Assembly: GCA_902604245.1 (NCBI GenBank)
Contig: CACKXQ010000004.1
Location: 1 to 64,000 of the forward strand
Direction of reading: 5' to 3'
Length of the DNA: 64,000 bases
Origin: an uncultured Pelagibacteraceae bacterium
Lineage (GTDB): Bacteria > Pseudomonadota > Alphaproteobacteria > Pelagibacterales > Pelagibacteraceae
The number at the start of each line of letters is the position of its first letter. Positions within the stretch are counted from its first letter, which is position 1. The notes beneath the pieces are model-generated. The model saw nothing but the letters and a program-made list of their open reading frames with translations, made no database searches and was not told where the DNA came from. Positions 10,732 to 19,372 of this stretch are shown here, piece by piece. A program made the position numbers and the translations under genes.

Positions 10732-11700
10732 ATGAAACCAAAAATTTTAGTGTCTCGAAAAATTTCTGATGATGCTGAAGAAATATTAAAAAAAGAATTT
10801 GATGTAACTCTTAATTTAGAAGACAAACCTTACTCATATGAGGAATTAATAAAACTTTCTAATGAATTTGATGGTTTAATCTCTACAAGTTTTGATAAAT
10901 TAGATAAAAATTTTTTTGATAGTTTAAATGGAAAATTAAAAATTATTGGTCATGTTGGAGTTGGGTATGATAATATTCATACACAATCAGCCAAAGAAAA
11001 AAATATCAAAGTTTCAAATACGCCAAATGTATTAAATGATGCTGTAGCAGAAATAACAATCCTTTTAATTTTAGCATCGGCAAGAAGAATTGGTGAGGCT
11101 TATAATTTAGTTAAGTCCAATGCTTGGAAAGATCATAGACCAGATATAACTAAATTAATGGTTGGTAATGAAATTACTGGAAAAACTTTAGGTATAATCG
11201 GCATGGGAAGAATTGGACAAATAGTTGCAGATAGGGCTAGAGCGTTTAAAATGAAAATAGTTTATTACAATAGAAATAAGTTATCTAATGATTTAGAAAA
11301 AGATGCAACTTATTATCCCGATTTAAAATCAATGCTTCCAAATTGTGATTATATAAGTTTACATACTCCTGCTACCCCAGAAACTAAAAATATAATTAAT
11401 TTAGAAAGTTTAAAATTATTTCCAAAACATTCAGTTTTCATAAATACTTCGAGAGGATCAACAGTAGATGATGATGCTCTAATTGAAGCTTTACAAAATA
11501 AAAAAATCTATGGAGCTGGATTAGATGTTTTTAATAATGAACCTAACCTTGATAAGAGATATCTAAAGTTAGAAAATTGTTTTGTTCTTCCTCATGTAGG
11601 TAGTGCGACACATGAAACCCGACTAGCTATGAGTATGTTAGCCGTGAATAATATAAAATGTTTTTTCTCTCAAAAACCTCTTTTATCAGAAGTTGTCTAA
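10732..11700 (+). CDS. D-isomer-specific 2-hydroxyacid dehydrogenase
   Basis: GKTLGIIGMGRIGQIVADRARAF; FINTSRGSTVDDDALIEAL. Confidence 0.9.
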   Translation: MKPKILVSRKISDDAEEILKKEFDVTLNLEDKPYSYEELIKLSNEFDGLISTSFDKLDKNFFDSLNGKLKIIGHVGVGYDNIHTQSAKEKNIKVSNTPNVLNDAVAEITILLILASARRIGEAYNLVKSNAWKDHRPDITKLMVGNEITGKTLGIIGMGRIGQIVADRARAFKMKIVYYNRNKLSNDLEKDATYYPDLKSMLPNCDYISLHTPATPETKNIINLESLKLFPKHSVFINTSRGSTVDDDALIEALQNKKIYGAGLDVFNNEPNLDKRYLKLENCFVLPHVGSATHETRLAMSMLAVNNIKCFFSQKPLLSEVV

Positions 11701-11704
11701 ATCA

Positions 11705-11721
11705 TACAACTTTTAGTTGTA
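11705..11721. promoter_or_regulatory. Inverted repeat TACAACT-TTT-AGTTGTA upstream of TRAP operon (operator or small hairpin)
   Basis: 7-bp perfect arms immediately after the preceding stop codon. Confidence 0.3.
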
Positions 11722-11824
11722 ATTACATAAATTAATTATCTTAAGAAATTTATTTCTGTCTTTTGTTTGAATTTTTTTTCTCTTTATGTTTAAATTTAGA
11801 AAAACATAACCGAGAGGGAAAATA

Positions 11825-12841
11825 ATGTTAAAATTAATAACAAAAATAACTGCTGCTATAGCTGTGGTCTCTATTGCTTTATTTGGTTCTGCAAATGCAA
11901 AAACTCTAAAAATAGAAACTCACTTTACAGCTAGCTCGCCTAATGGTGAAGTTGCAGCTCAATTCGCTAAAAACGTTGAAAAGTTTTCTGGCGGAAGCTT
12001 AAAAGTACAAATGTTCTACTCATCATCAGTTACAGGAAAGTCTGCTGAGGTATTTAACTCTGCACAAACTGGAATTATTGACTGTGATATGACAGGTGCT
12101 GGATATCAAACTGGTAAAAATGCAGCTTTCCAATTCGCAGGCGATGTAATGGGTGGATATGACAACCCGTATCAACAATATGAATTCTTGAATTTCCCAG
12201 GAGCTCAAGAAGCTGTTGATGCACTATACAACAAATATGGAATGACTTTAATCGGATGGTGGATACCAGGACATGAGTCTTTAATATCTAGCAAACCAAT
12301 TCCAGATGTTGCGTCTATCAAAGACTTTAAATTTAGATCGCCTCCAGGAATGGAAAGTATGATCTTTACAGCATTAGGTGCTAAGCCGATTGTGATGGAT
12401 TTTGGTGAAGTTCCAACTGCTTTACAAACTGGTCTAATTGATGGTGCCGACTATTCATCTTTAGCTACAAACTATGCAGGTGGACACTATGAGCAAAATA
12501 AATATGCTACATATCCAGGTTTCCACTCTATGCCTGCTGACCATTTAGCTTGTAATACAAAAGTTTGGAATAAGTTAAAGCCTCATGAAAAAGGTGCAAT
12601 GCTAGCAGCAATCGAAATCTGCGGTAGAACAATCACTAGTTTAGTCGAGAGAAAAAATGCTGAAGCAGTTAAAGCTTTAACTGCTATGGGAGTTACTCTT
12701 CATGACTGGTCTAGAGAAGATAGACTTAAGTTCAGAAATGCTGCACTTGGAGCTTGGGAAGAATGGAAGAAAAAATCTCCTGAAGCTGCTGCTCTTATTG
12801 AGATACACAAAGCTTACATGAAAGCTAACGGTATCCTATAA
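11825..12841 (+). CDS. TRAP transporter substrate-binding protein (DctP family)
   Basis: Signal peptide; FRSPPGMESMIFTALGAKPIVMDFGEVPTALQTGLIDGAD. Confidence 0.9.
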   Translation: MLKLITKITAAIAVVSIALFGSANAKTLKIETHFTASSPNGEVAAQFAKNVEKFSGGSLKVQMFYSSSVTGKSAEVFNSAQTGIIDCDMTGAGYQTGKNAAFQFAGDVMGGYDNPYQQYEFLNFPGAQEAVDALYNKYGMTLIGWWIPGHESLISSKPIPDVASIKDFKFRSPPGMESMIFTALGAKPIVMDFGEVPTALQTGLIDGADYSSLATNYAGGHYEQNKYATYPGFHSMPADHLACNTKVWNKLKPHEKGAMLAAIEICGRTITSLVERKNAEAVKALTAMGVTLHDWSREDRLKFRNAALGAWEEWKKKSPEAAALIEIHKAYMKANGIL

Positions 12842-12865
12842 TTATTAGCAACATAAAAAAATATT

Positions 12866-12887
12866 GAAGGGCCTGAGATGGCCCTTC
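12866..12887 (+). terminator. Hairpin between dctP-like and dctQ-like genes (attenuator/processing)
   Basis: GAAGGGCC-tgagat-GGCCCTTC, 8-bp perfect stem, weak T tract. Confidence 0.65.
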
Positions 12888-12903
12888 TCATTTAACAATT
12901 TTT

Positions 12904-13494
12904 TTGCCAATGGACGATAAAGAGCTTCAAGATAAACAATTAAAAGAGCAAAGTGAAAAAGTTGCAAGTAAAGACGATTTTCCAATATTTTGGATAGATA
13001 GAATTTCTCTATTTTTAAGCCATACAATAAAATATTTAATTCCTGTAATAGTTCTTGTGATGATGTACGAAATTTTCATGAGATATGTCTTGTTTAAACC
13101 TACCTTATGGGCCAATGAATTATGCCTATGGTTGGCTGGTGTTTGTTATTTAGTCGGAGGCATATATGCAACAAGATTAAGAAGCCATATTAGAATAGTA
13201 TTATTATACGATTATGTTAGTAGACCAACACAGCGAATTTTTGATCTAATTAGTACAATAGTTATTGTTCTTTTTGCAGGGGCTGTAATTTATGGTGGTA
13301 TGGAGGATGCTTACAGATCATTTGTAAACTGGGAGAGATTTGCAACTTATTGGGATCCACCGATACCAGCTACTATGAAACCACTTACACTAATATGTGT
13401 ATTTCTTATTGCACTTCAGTCTATTAACAATTTAATAATTGATTGGAGAAATCCTAAAGAAAGACAATACGATCCCGCTAAAGATTTAGAATAA
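12904..13494 (+). CDS. TRAP transporter small permease (DctQ)
   Basis: 4-TM protein between dctP and dctM. Confidence 0.85.
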   Translation: MPMDDKELQDKQLKEQSEKVASKDDFPIFWIDRISLFLSHTIKYLIPVIVLVMMYEIFMRYVLFKPTLWANELCLWLAGVCYLVGGIYATRLRSHIRIVLLYDYVSRPTQRIFDLISTIVIVLFAGAVIYGGMEDAYRSFVNWERFATYWDPPIPATMKPLTLICVFLIALQSINNLIIDWRNPKERQYDPAKDLE

Positions 13495-13495
13495 A

Positions 13496-14818
13496 ATGGA
13501 ATTTGAAATAGGAACACTCTCGATAATACTGATTGTTGGATTGCTAGCCCTTATAGCTATTGGTGTTCCAATGGGTTTCGCCTCAGGTTTTATGGGAGCA
13601 GTACTCGTATTTTTATATATAGGTGAGCATGCATTAGGAATTCTACTTTCAAGATATTATTCGCTTGTTGTAACGTATTCTTTCTTATCAGTACCCTTAT
13701 TTATATTCATGGCCTCCTTACTTGAACGCTCAAATATAGCGAGAGATTTATATGATGCATTAAATGCTTGGTTAAGAAAAACTAGAGGAGGAGTTGGTGT
13801 TGTTACTGCAATCATGGCAACAATTATGGCTGCGATGAGTGGAATTATCGGAGGAGAAATAGTTTTATTAGGACTGATTGCGCTACCTCAGATGTTGAGA
13901 TTGAAATATGATCAAGATATGTCGATTGGTATTATTTGTGCATCAGGTTCGCTAGGTACTATGATACCCCCATCTATCGTTTTAATTATTTATGGATTGA
14001 CAACAGAAACATCAATTACAATGTTATTTCAAGAAGCTATTGTTCCAGGTCTAATGATTTCAGGTTTAATTATTACTTACATACTTATACGAACAAGGTT
14101 ACAACCGCATCTTGCACCATTAAGTGATGAACCAGCCTTAACTTTAAAAGAAAAAATGTCTTACCTTCCAGGCCTTTTACCACCAATTGGTATTGTAATA
14201 ATTGTTTTAGGTTCAATTTATTCTGGAATAACAGGTATCACAGAAGCAGCAGGTATGGGTGTAGTTGCAACATTAATTATAATAGGCGCAAGAAAAGAGC
14301 TGACATGGTTTCTATTTAAAGATGCGCTTGTTCGAACTTTCAAAGCATCAGGTACGATTTTAACTATTACATTTGGAGCTACGGTTTTAGCTGGAGCTTA
14401 TTCTTTAGCGGGTGGACCAACTTATGTAGCCGAAACTATTTTAGCTTATGATTTAAAACCAATGTACTTAATCTTTATGATGCAAGTAATGTTTTTGATA
14501 ATGGGTGCTTTTATGGATTGGGTTGGAATTGTCCTACTGGCTATGCCTGTATTTTTACCAATAGTTCTTGCACTTGGTTTTGATCCTATATGGTTTGGAA
14601 TCTTATTTTGTGTGAATATGCAAGTCTCATTTTTAAGCCCACCTTTTGGTCCAGCAGCTTTTTATTTAAAATCGGTAGCACCTCCACATATTTCATTAAC
14701 AGATATTTTCAGAGGATTTGCTCCATTCGTAGTAATTCAGTTAATTGTCTTAGCATGTGTAATGTACTTTCCAGAAGCAATGACACAAAATTTCCACGAA
14801 TTCGTACCCAAAAAATAA
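13496..14818 (+). CDS. TRAP transporter large permease (DctM)
   Basis: MGAFMDWVGIVLLAMPVFLPI; CASGSLGTMIPPSIVLIIYG. Confidence 0.92.
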   Translation: MEFEIGTLSIILIVGLLALIAIGVPMGFASGFMGAVLVFLYIGEHALGILLSRYYSLVVTYSFLSVPLFIFMASLLERSNIARDLYDALNAWLRKTRGGVGVVTAIMATIMAAMSGIIGGEIVLLGLIALPQMLRLKYDQDMSIGIICASGSLGTMIPPSIVLIIYGLTTETSITMLFQEAIVPGLMISGLIITYILIRTRLQPHLAPLSDEPALTLKEKMSYLPGLLPPIGIVIIVLGSIYSGITGITEAAGMGVVATLIIIGARKELTWFLFKDALVRTFKASGTILTITFGATVLAGAYSLAGGPTYVAETILAYDLKPMYLIFMMQVMFLIMGAFMDWVGIVLLAMPVFLPIVLALGFDPIWFGILFCVNMQVSFLSPPFGPAAFYLKSVAPPHISLTDIFRGFAPFVVIQLIVLACVMYFPEAMTQNFHEFVPKK

Positions 14819-15691
14819 ATGAAAAAAAAAATAGGTTTTATAGGCATAGGCCTGATGGGCCTGCCAATGTCTAAAAATTTAGTAAAAGCTGGATATGATT
14901 TAACAGTATTCAATAGATCAAAGAATAAAGCAGAGCCACTAAAAGAATTTGGTGCAAAAATTTCAAATACGTTAAATGATGCTGTGGATGGAAGTGATAT
15001 TGTTATCACAATGTTAACAGATGATACTGCTGTTGATGAGGTGATGAATAACGATGATTTTTTAAAAAGCTTAAAATCTGGTGCGATAGTTATTGATATG
15101 AGTTCAGTTAAACCAACTACAGCAACTAAACATGGTAATAATTTAAAATTAAAAAGAATAAATTATTTGGACGCACCTGTATCTGGAGGAACAATTGGTG
15201 CAGAAGAAGCCTCGTTAGCTATAATGGTTGGGGGAGAGCAAAATATTTTTGACGATGCATTTGATATTTTAAAAAAAATGGGTAACCCAACATTAGTCGG
15301 TCCAATTGGAAGTGGACAAGTTTCAAAATTAGCAAATCAAATCATAGTTGGTTTAACAATTGGTGCTGTGGCTGAAGCTGTTACTCTTTGTGAAAAAGCT
15401 GGAGCAGATCCAAATAAAATGATCAAAGCTTTGTCAGGTGGATGGGCAGATAGCAAAGTTCTACAGACACATGGAAAAAGAATGATCAATAAAGATTTTA
15501 CTCCAAAAGGTAGAACATCAGTTCATTTAAAAGATATGAATAATATCTTAGAATGTGCAAATAATTATAATACTCATTTACCTATTTCAAATTTGGTTAA
15601 AGAAATGTATAAATCTCTTGTTGAAAATGGACATGGAGAAACAGACCATAGTTCACTTTATAAAGAAATTGAAAGGATAAATAATAAATGA
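14819..15691 (+). CDS. NAD(P)-dependent beta-hydroxyacid dehydrogenase (GarR/MmsB type)
   Basis: GFIGIGLMGLPMSKNLVKAGY; LDAPVSGGTIGAEEASL; GSGQVSKLANQ. Confidence 0.88.
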   Translation: MKKKIGFIGIGLMGLPMSKNLVKAGYDLTVFNRSKNKAEPLKEFGAKISNTLNDAVDGSDIVITMLTDDTAVDEVMNNDDFLKSLKSGAIVIDMSSVKPTTATKHGNNLKLKRINYLDAPVSGGTIGAEEASLAIMVGGEQNIFDDAFDILKKMGNPTLVGPIGSGQVSKLANQIIVGLTIGAVAEAVTLCEKAGADPNKMIKALSGGWADSKVLQTHGKRMINKDFTPKGRTSVHLKDMNNILECANNYNTHLPISNLVKEMYKSLVENGHGETDHSSLYKEIERINNK

Positions 15692-16431
15692 GTGGAAGAC
15701 TAGAAGGTAAAAAAATTGTAGTTACAGCAGCAGGCCAAGGTATCGGAAAAGCAACAGCAATCGCTTTTCATAATGAAGGAGCCCATGTAATAGCAACAGA
15801 TTTGAATGAAAAAACTTTAGCTGATTTGAATAAAGAATATCCTAATATTAAAATTAAAACTTTAGACTCTACTGACAACAAAGCAATTTTAGATTTTGTT
15901 AAAACACTCGATGAAGTAAATGTTCTATTTAATGCAGTAGGATTTGTTCATCATGGAACAATTTTAGATTGTGAAGAAAAAGATTGGGACTTTTCTTTTG
16001 ATGTAAACATAAAATCTATGTACTTCATGTGCAGAGCAATTTTACCATTAATGGTGCAGCAAAATGGTGGAAGTATAATCAATGTTTCATCTATTGCCTC
16101 CAGTTTAAAAGGTTTACCAAATAGATTTGTTTATGGCGCTTCAAAAGCTGCAATTATTGGGTTAACTAAGTCTATAGCTTCAGACTTTGTAAAACAAAAT
16201 ATAAGATGTAATTCAATTGCACCAGGAACAGTTTTCTCTCCTTCTTGGCAAGATAGGGTAAACCAAAGCCCTGATCCTGTTCAAGCTAAGAAAGATTTTA
16301 TAGCAAGACAACCAATGGGAAGACTAGGAACAGCTGAGGAAATTGCTTCAATGGCTATTTATTTAGCTGGCGATGAATCAACATTTACAACAGGAAATAC
16401 ATTTTCTGTTGACGGTGGAATGACAATTTAA
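15688..16431 (+). CDS. SDR family oxidoreductase, 2-keto-3-deoxy-L-fuconate dehydrogenase/BDH2-like
   Basis: TAAGQGIGKATA; YGASKAAIIGLTKS; context with FAH and enolase-superfamily genes. Confidence 0.75.
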   Translation: MSGRLEGKKIVVTAAGQGIGKATAIAFHNEGAHVIATDLNEKTLADLNKEYPNIKIKTLDSTDNKAILDFVKTLDEVNVLFNAVGFVHHGTILDCEEKDWDFSFDVNIKSMYFMCRAILPLMVQQNGGSIINVSSIASSLKGLPNRFVYGASKAAIIGLTKSIASDFVKQNIRCNSIAPGTVFSPSWQDRVNQSPDPVQAKKDFIARQPMGRLGTAEEIASMAIYLAGDESTFTTGNTFSVDGGMTI

Positions 16432-16447
16432 ATAAAAAGGAGAAACA

Positions 16448-17290
16448 ATGAAACTATTAAGAGTAGGAGAAAAAGGAAAAGAAAAACCAGCAATTTTAGA
16501 CGCTGATGGAAAAATAAGAGACATAAGTTCTCACATAAAGGACTTAAACCCAGAAAATTTAAATTTTGAAACAATGTCAAAAATTCAAAGTGCAGACGCA
16601 TCAAGTCTTCCTGAGCTTTCATCTAATCAAAGAGTAGGTTCATGTATTACAAGTCCTGGAAAATTTGTTGCAATAGGGCTTAATTATTCAGATCATGCAG
16701 CTGAAGTCGGTGCCGATATTCCTAAAGAACCAATAATGTTTATGAAGGCTACTAGCTCAATGTGTGGTCCTAATGATGATGTAGAAATAGTTTCTGGATC
16801 AAAAAAACTAGATTGGGAAGTTGAACTTGGAATTGTAATAGGAAAAGAAGCAAAACATATTTCAGAAAGTCAATCACAAGATCATATTTTAGGATATTGT
16901 TTAGTAAACGACGTTAGTGAACGAGAATGGCAAATTGAAAAAATGGGACAATGGGTTAAAGGAAAGTCTCATGACACTTATGGACCTACTGGGCCTTACT
17001 TAGTAACTAAGGATGAAATAAAAGATATTAATAATTTAAAGATGATGCTGGATGTAAATGGCGAAAGAATGCAAACAGGAAATACAAGTACTATGATTTT
17101 TAATGTAGATATTATTGTATCTTATGTGAGTAAATTCATGTCATTACAACCTGGAGATATTATAACTACAGGAACTCCTCCAGGTGTAGGCATGGGAAGA
17201 AAGCCTCAAGTATTTTTAAAAGCTGGTGATGAAATGAAATTATCTATAGAAAATTTAGGAGAACAGAACTCTAAAGTAGTTGCTGTTTAA
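16448..17290 (+). CDS. Fumarylacetoacetate hydrolase family protein
   Basis: IGLNYSDHAAEVGADIPKEPIMFMKATSSMCGP; GDIITTGTPPGVGMG. Confidence 0.9.
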   Translation: MKLLRVGEKGKEKPAILDADGKIRDISSHIKDLNPENLNFETMSKIQSADASSLPELSSNQRVGSCITSPGKFVAIGLNYSDHAAEVGADIPKEPIMFMKATSSMCGPNDDVEIVSGSKKLDWEVELGIVIGKEAKHISESQSQDHILGYCLVNDVSEREWQIEKMGQWVKGKSHDTYGPTGPYLVTKDEIKDINNLKMMLDVNGERMQTGNTSTMIFNVDIIVSYVSKFMSLQPGDIITTGTPPGVGMGRKPQVFLKAGDEMKLSIENLGEQNSKVVAV

Positions 17291-17295
17291 TAATT

Positions 17296-18468
17296 GTGAA
17301 GATCAGCTCAATCAAAAGTCATGTACTTAGATATGAGTTGGATAAAGAATTAGGATATTCTCAACAATACTACAATCACAGAACCGCTCACTTAGTAGAG
17401 ATAGAAACTGATGAAGGTATTACGGGTTGGGGAGAATGTTTTGGCCCTGGAAATATAGCTCTCGCTAACAAATATATTGTAGAAAAAGTAATACAGCCTT
17501 TAATAATAGGAGAAGACCCAATTAATAAAGAATATATCTGGCATAAAGTTTATAATTTACTTAGAGATAGTGGCCAGAAAGGAATGCCTATTCAGGCATT
17601 ATCAGGAATTGATATAGCATTGTGGGATATACTGGCAAAAAAAGCAAAATTGCCTCTTTATCAATTATTAGGTGGAAAAACCAACAGCAAAATTCCAGTT
17701 TATGGTTATGGCATGATGCTGCAAAAAAAATCTGTCGAGGAATTGTGTGAATTATTCAAAAAAGAAGCCAATCAAATAAAAGAAAAAAACTTCAAGGCGA
17801 TGAAGATGAAAGTTGGCTTAGGTCCAAAAGAAGATTTAAAGTTAGTTAGCGCAGTAAGAGAAGCAATTGGAAACGATTTTAAACTAATGGTCGATGCCAA
17901 TCATGCATATAATAAAAATGATGCTTTATATGTGGGTAGAGGATTAGATGAAATGGAAATTTATTGGTTTGAGGAACCTGTGGCACCTGAAGATTACCAT
18001 GGATACAAAGAACTTAAAGAAAAATTAAAAACAAATATTGCTGGTGGTGAAGCAGAGTTTACAAAATATGGTTGGAACAAATTAATTAAAAATAATTGCA
18101 TTGATATAGCCCAACCAGAAGTTTGCGGTTTAGGTGGAATAACAGAATATTTAAAAGTATCAGCATTAGCTCAGTCGAATTTCATCCCAATTGTTAATCA
18201 TGTATGGGGTTCAGCTTTAAGTGTAGCAGTAAACCTGCATTTACTTACTTCTTTACCAGATATGCCAGGTGGACTATTTCCAATAAAATCAATGTTAGAG
18301 TTTGATACCACTGAAAAAAATATTTTTATTACAGATCTTGCTGATGAAAATTTTTCAATTTTAGATCAGGTTAAAGATAAAGATGGATTTGCTTCCCCAT
18401 TAGAAAATATAGGAATTGGAATTAATCCAAAAAAAGATTTTATAAAAGAATACACGTATAATGGCTAA
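17296..18468 (+). CDS. Mandelate racemase/muconate lactonizing enzyme family (sugar-acid dehydratase-like)
   Basis: Enolase superfamily: MKMKVGLG, LMVDANHAY, WFEEPVAPED, GGEAEFTKYGW. Confidence 0.88.
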   Translation: MKISSIKSHVLRYELDKELGYSQQYYNHRTAHLVEIETDEGITGWGECFGPGNIALANKYIVEKVIQPLIIGEDPINKEYIWHKVYNLLRDSGQKGMPIQALSGIDIALWDILAKKAKLPLYQLLGGKTNSKIPVYGYGMMLQKKSVEELCELFKKEANQIKEKNFKAMKMKVGLGPKEDLKLVSAVREAIGNDFKLMVDANHAYNKNDALYVGRGLDEMEIYWFEEPVAPEDYHGYKELKEKLKTNIAGGEAEFTKYGWNKLIKNNCIDIAQPEVCGLGGITEYLKVSALAQSNFIPIVNHVWGSALSVAVNLHLLTSLPDMPGGLFPIKSMLEFDTTEKNIFITDLADENFSILDQVKDKDGFASPLENIGIGINPKKDFIKEYTYNG

Positions 18469-19372
18469 GATTATAACTTCAAAACCTGAAGTTTTGTGGA
18501 ATCTAAAATGTACATTAGGTGAAGGTACTTTATGGGTCAAAGAGCATAATTCAATTTATTTTACAGACATCAAAAAAAAAAGAATTCATATTTTAAATTT
18601 AAAAAATAAAAAAAAAGTAACTATTAAAGTAAATAAAGAAATAGGATTTTTAGCTCATATAAAAAATTATATATTTATATTTGGTCTCCAAGGTGAATTA
18701 AGAATTGTAAATTTAAAAAATAAAAAAAAAATTAAATCAATAGCCATTGAAAAGTCATTAAAAATGAACAGGATTAATGATGGCAAAACAGATCTTAACG
18801 GAAAACTTTGGTTTGGAACAATGGATAACCCTGAAAGAAATATACCAAATGGCTCTCTTTATTGCCTAGATAAAAAATTTAATCTTAAAAAAGTAGATGA
18901 CAATTACATGATTACTAATGGACCTGCATTTATTGATAAAAAAAGCTTTTATCATACAGACAGTAGAAAAAGGATAATCTACAAAATTAAGATAGATAAA
19001 AATGGAGATATAATTAGTAAAAAAATATTTAAAAGATTTTCAAATAAGGAAGGAGTGCCAGATGGCATGACCTTAGATAAAGCTGGAAATTTATGGGTAT
19101 GCCAATTTCATGGAGCTTGCGTACGTGTTTTAAATAAATTTGCCAAACAGATACATAAGATCAATTTACCCGCTAAAAATGTTACTAATTGTGCCTTTGG
19201 TGGTCCAAAAAATTCAGATTTATTTGTCACATCTGCTTTAAAAGGCATGAAAAACAGTGAAATTAAAAAATTTAAATTTTCAGGAAGTTTATTTAAAATA
19301 CAAACTAATGCTATTGGTATAAACCAGAAAAAGTTTGTAATTAAAAATGCTAAAAAGAGACCTCTACTATGA
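18461..19372 (+). CDS. SMP-30/gluconolactonase/LRE family protein
   Basis: LGEGTLWVKEHNSIYFTDI; RINDGKTDLNGKLWFGTM; EGVPDGMTLDKAGNLWV. Confidence 0.85.
   Translation: MAKIITSKPEVLWNLKCTLGEGTLWVKEHNSIYFTDIKKKRIHILNLKNKKKVTIKVNKEIGFLAHIKNYIFIFGLQGELRIVNLKNKKKIKSIAIEKSLKMNRINDGKTDLNGKLWFGTMDNPERNIPNGSLYCLDKKFNLKKVDDNYMITNGPAFIDKKSFYHTDSRKRIIYKIKIDKNGDIISKKIFKRFSNKEGVPDGMTLDKAGNLWVCQFHGACVRVLNKFAKQIHKINLPAKNVTNCAFGGPKNSDLFVTSALKGMKNSEIKKFKFSGSLFKIQTNAIGINQKKFVIKNAKKRPLL

Noticed and set aside
14590-14874. 94-aa plus-strand ORF overlapping dctM and the GarR-like gene
   Set aside because: Out-of-frame overlap with two well supported CDS; no domain.
18595-18730. Repeated AAATTTAAAAAATAAAAAAAAA tracts in the SMP-30-like gene
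   Set aside because: They encode similar LKNKKK(V/I) segments of adjacent beta-propeller blades; explained by protein repeat and AT bias.
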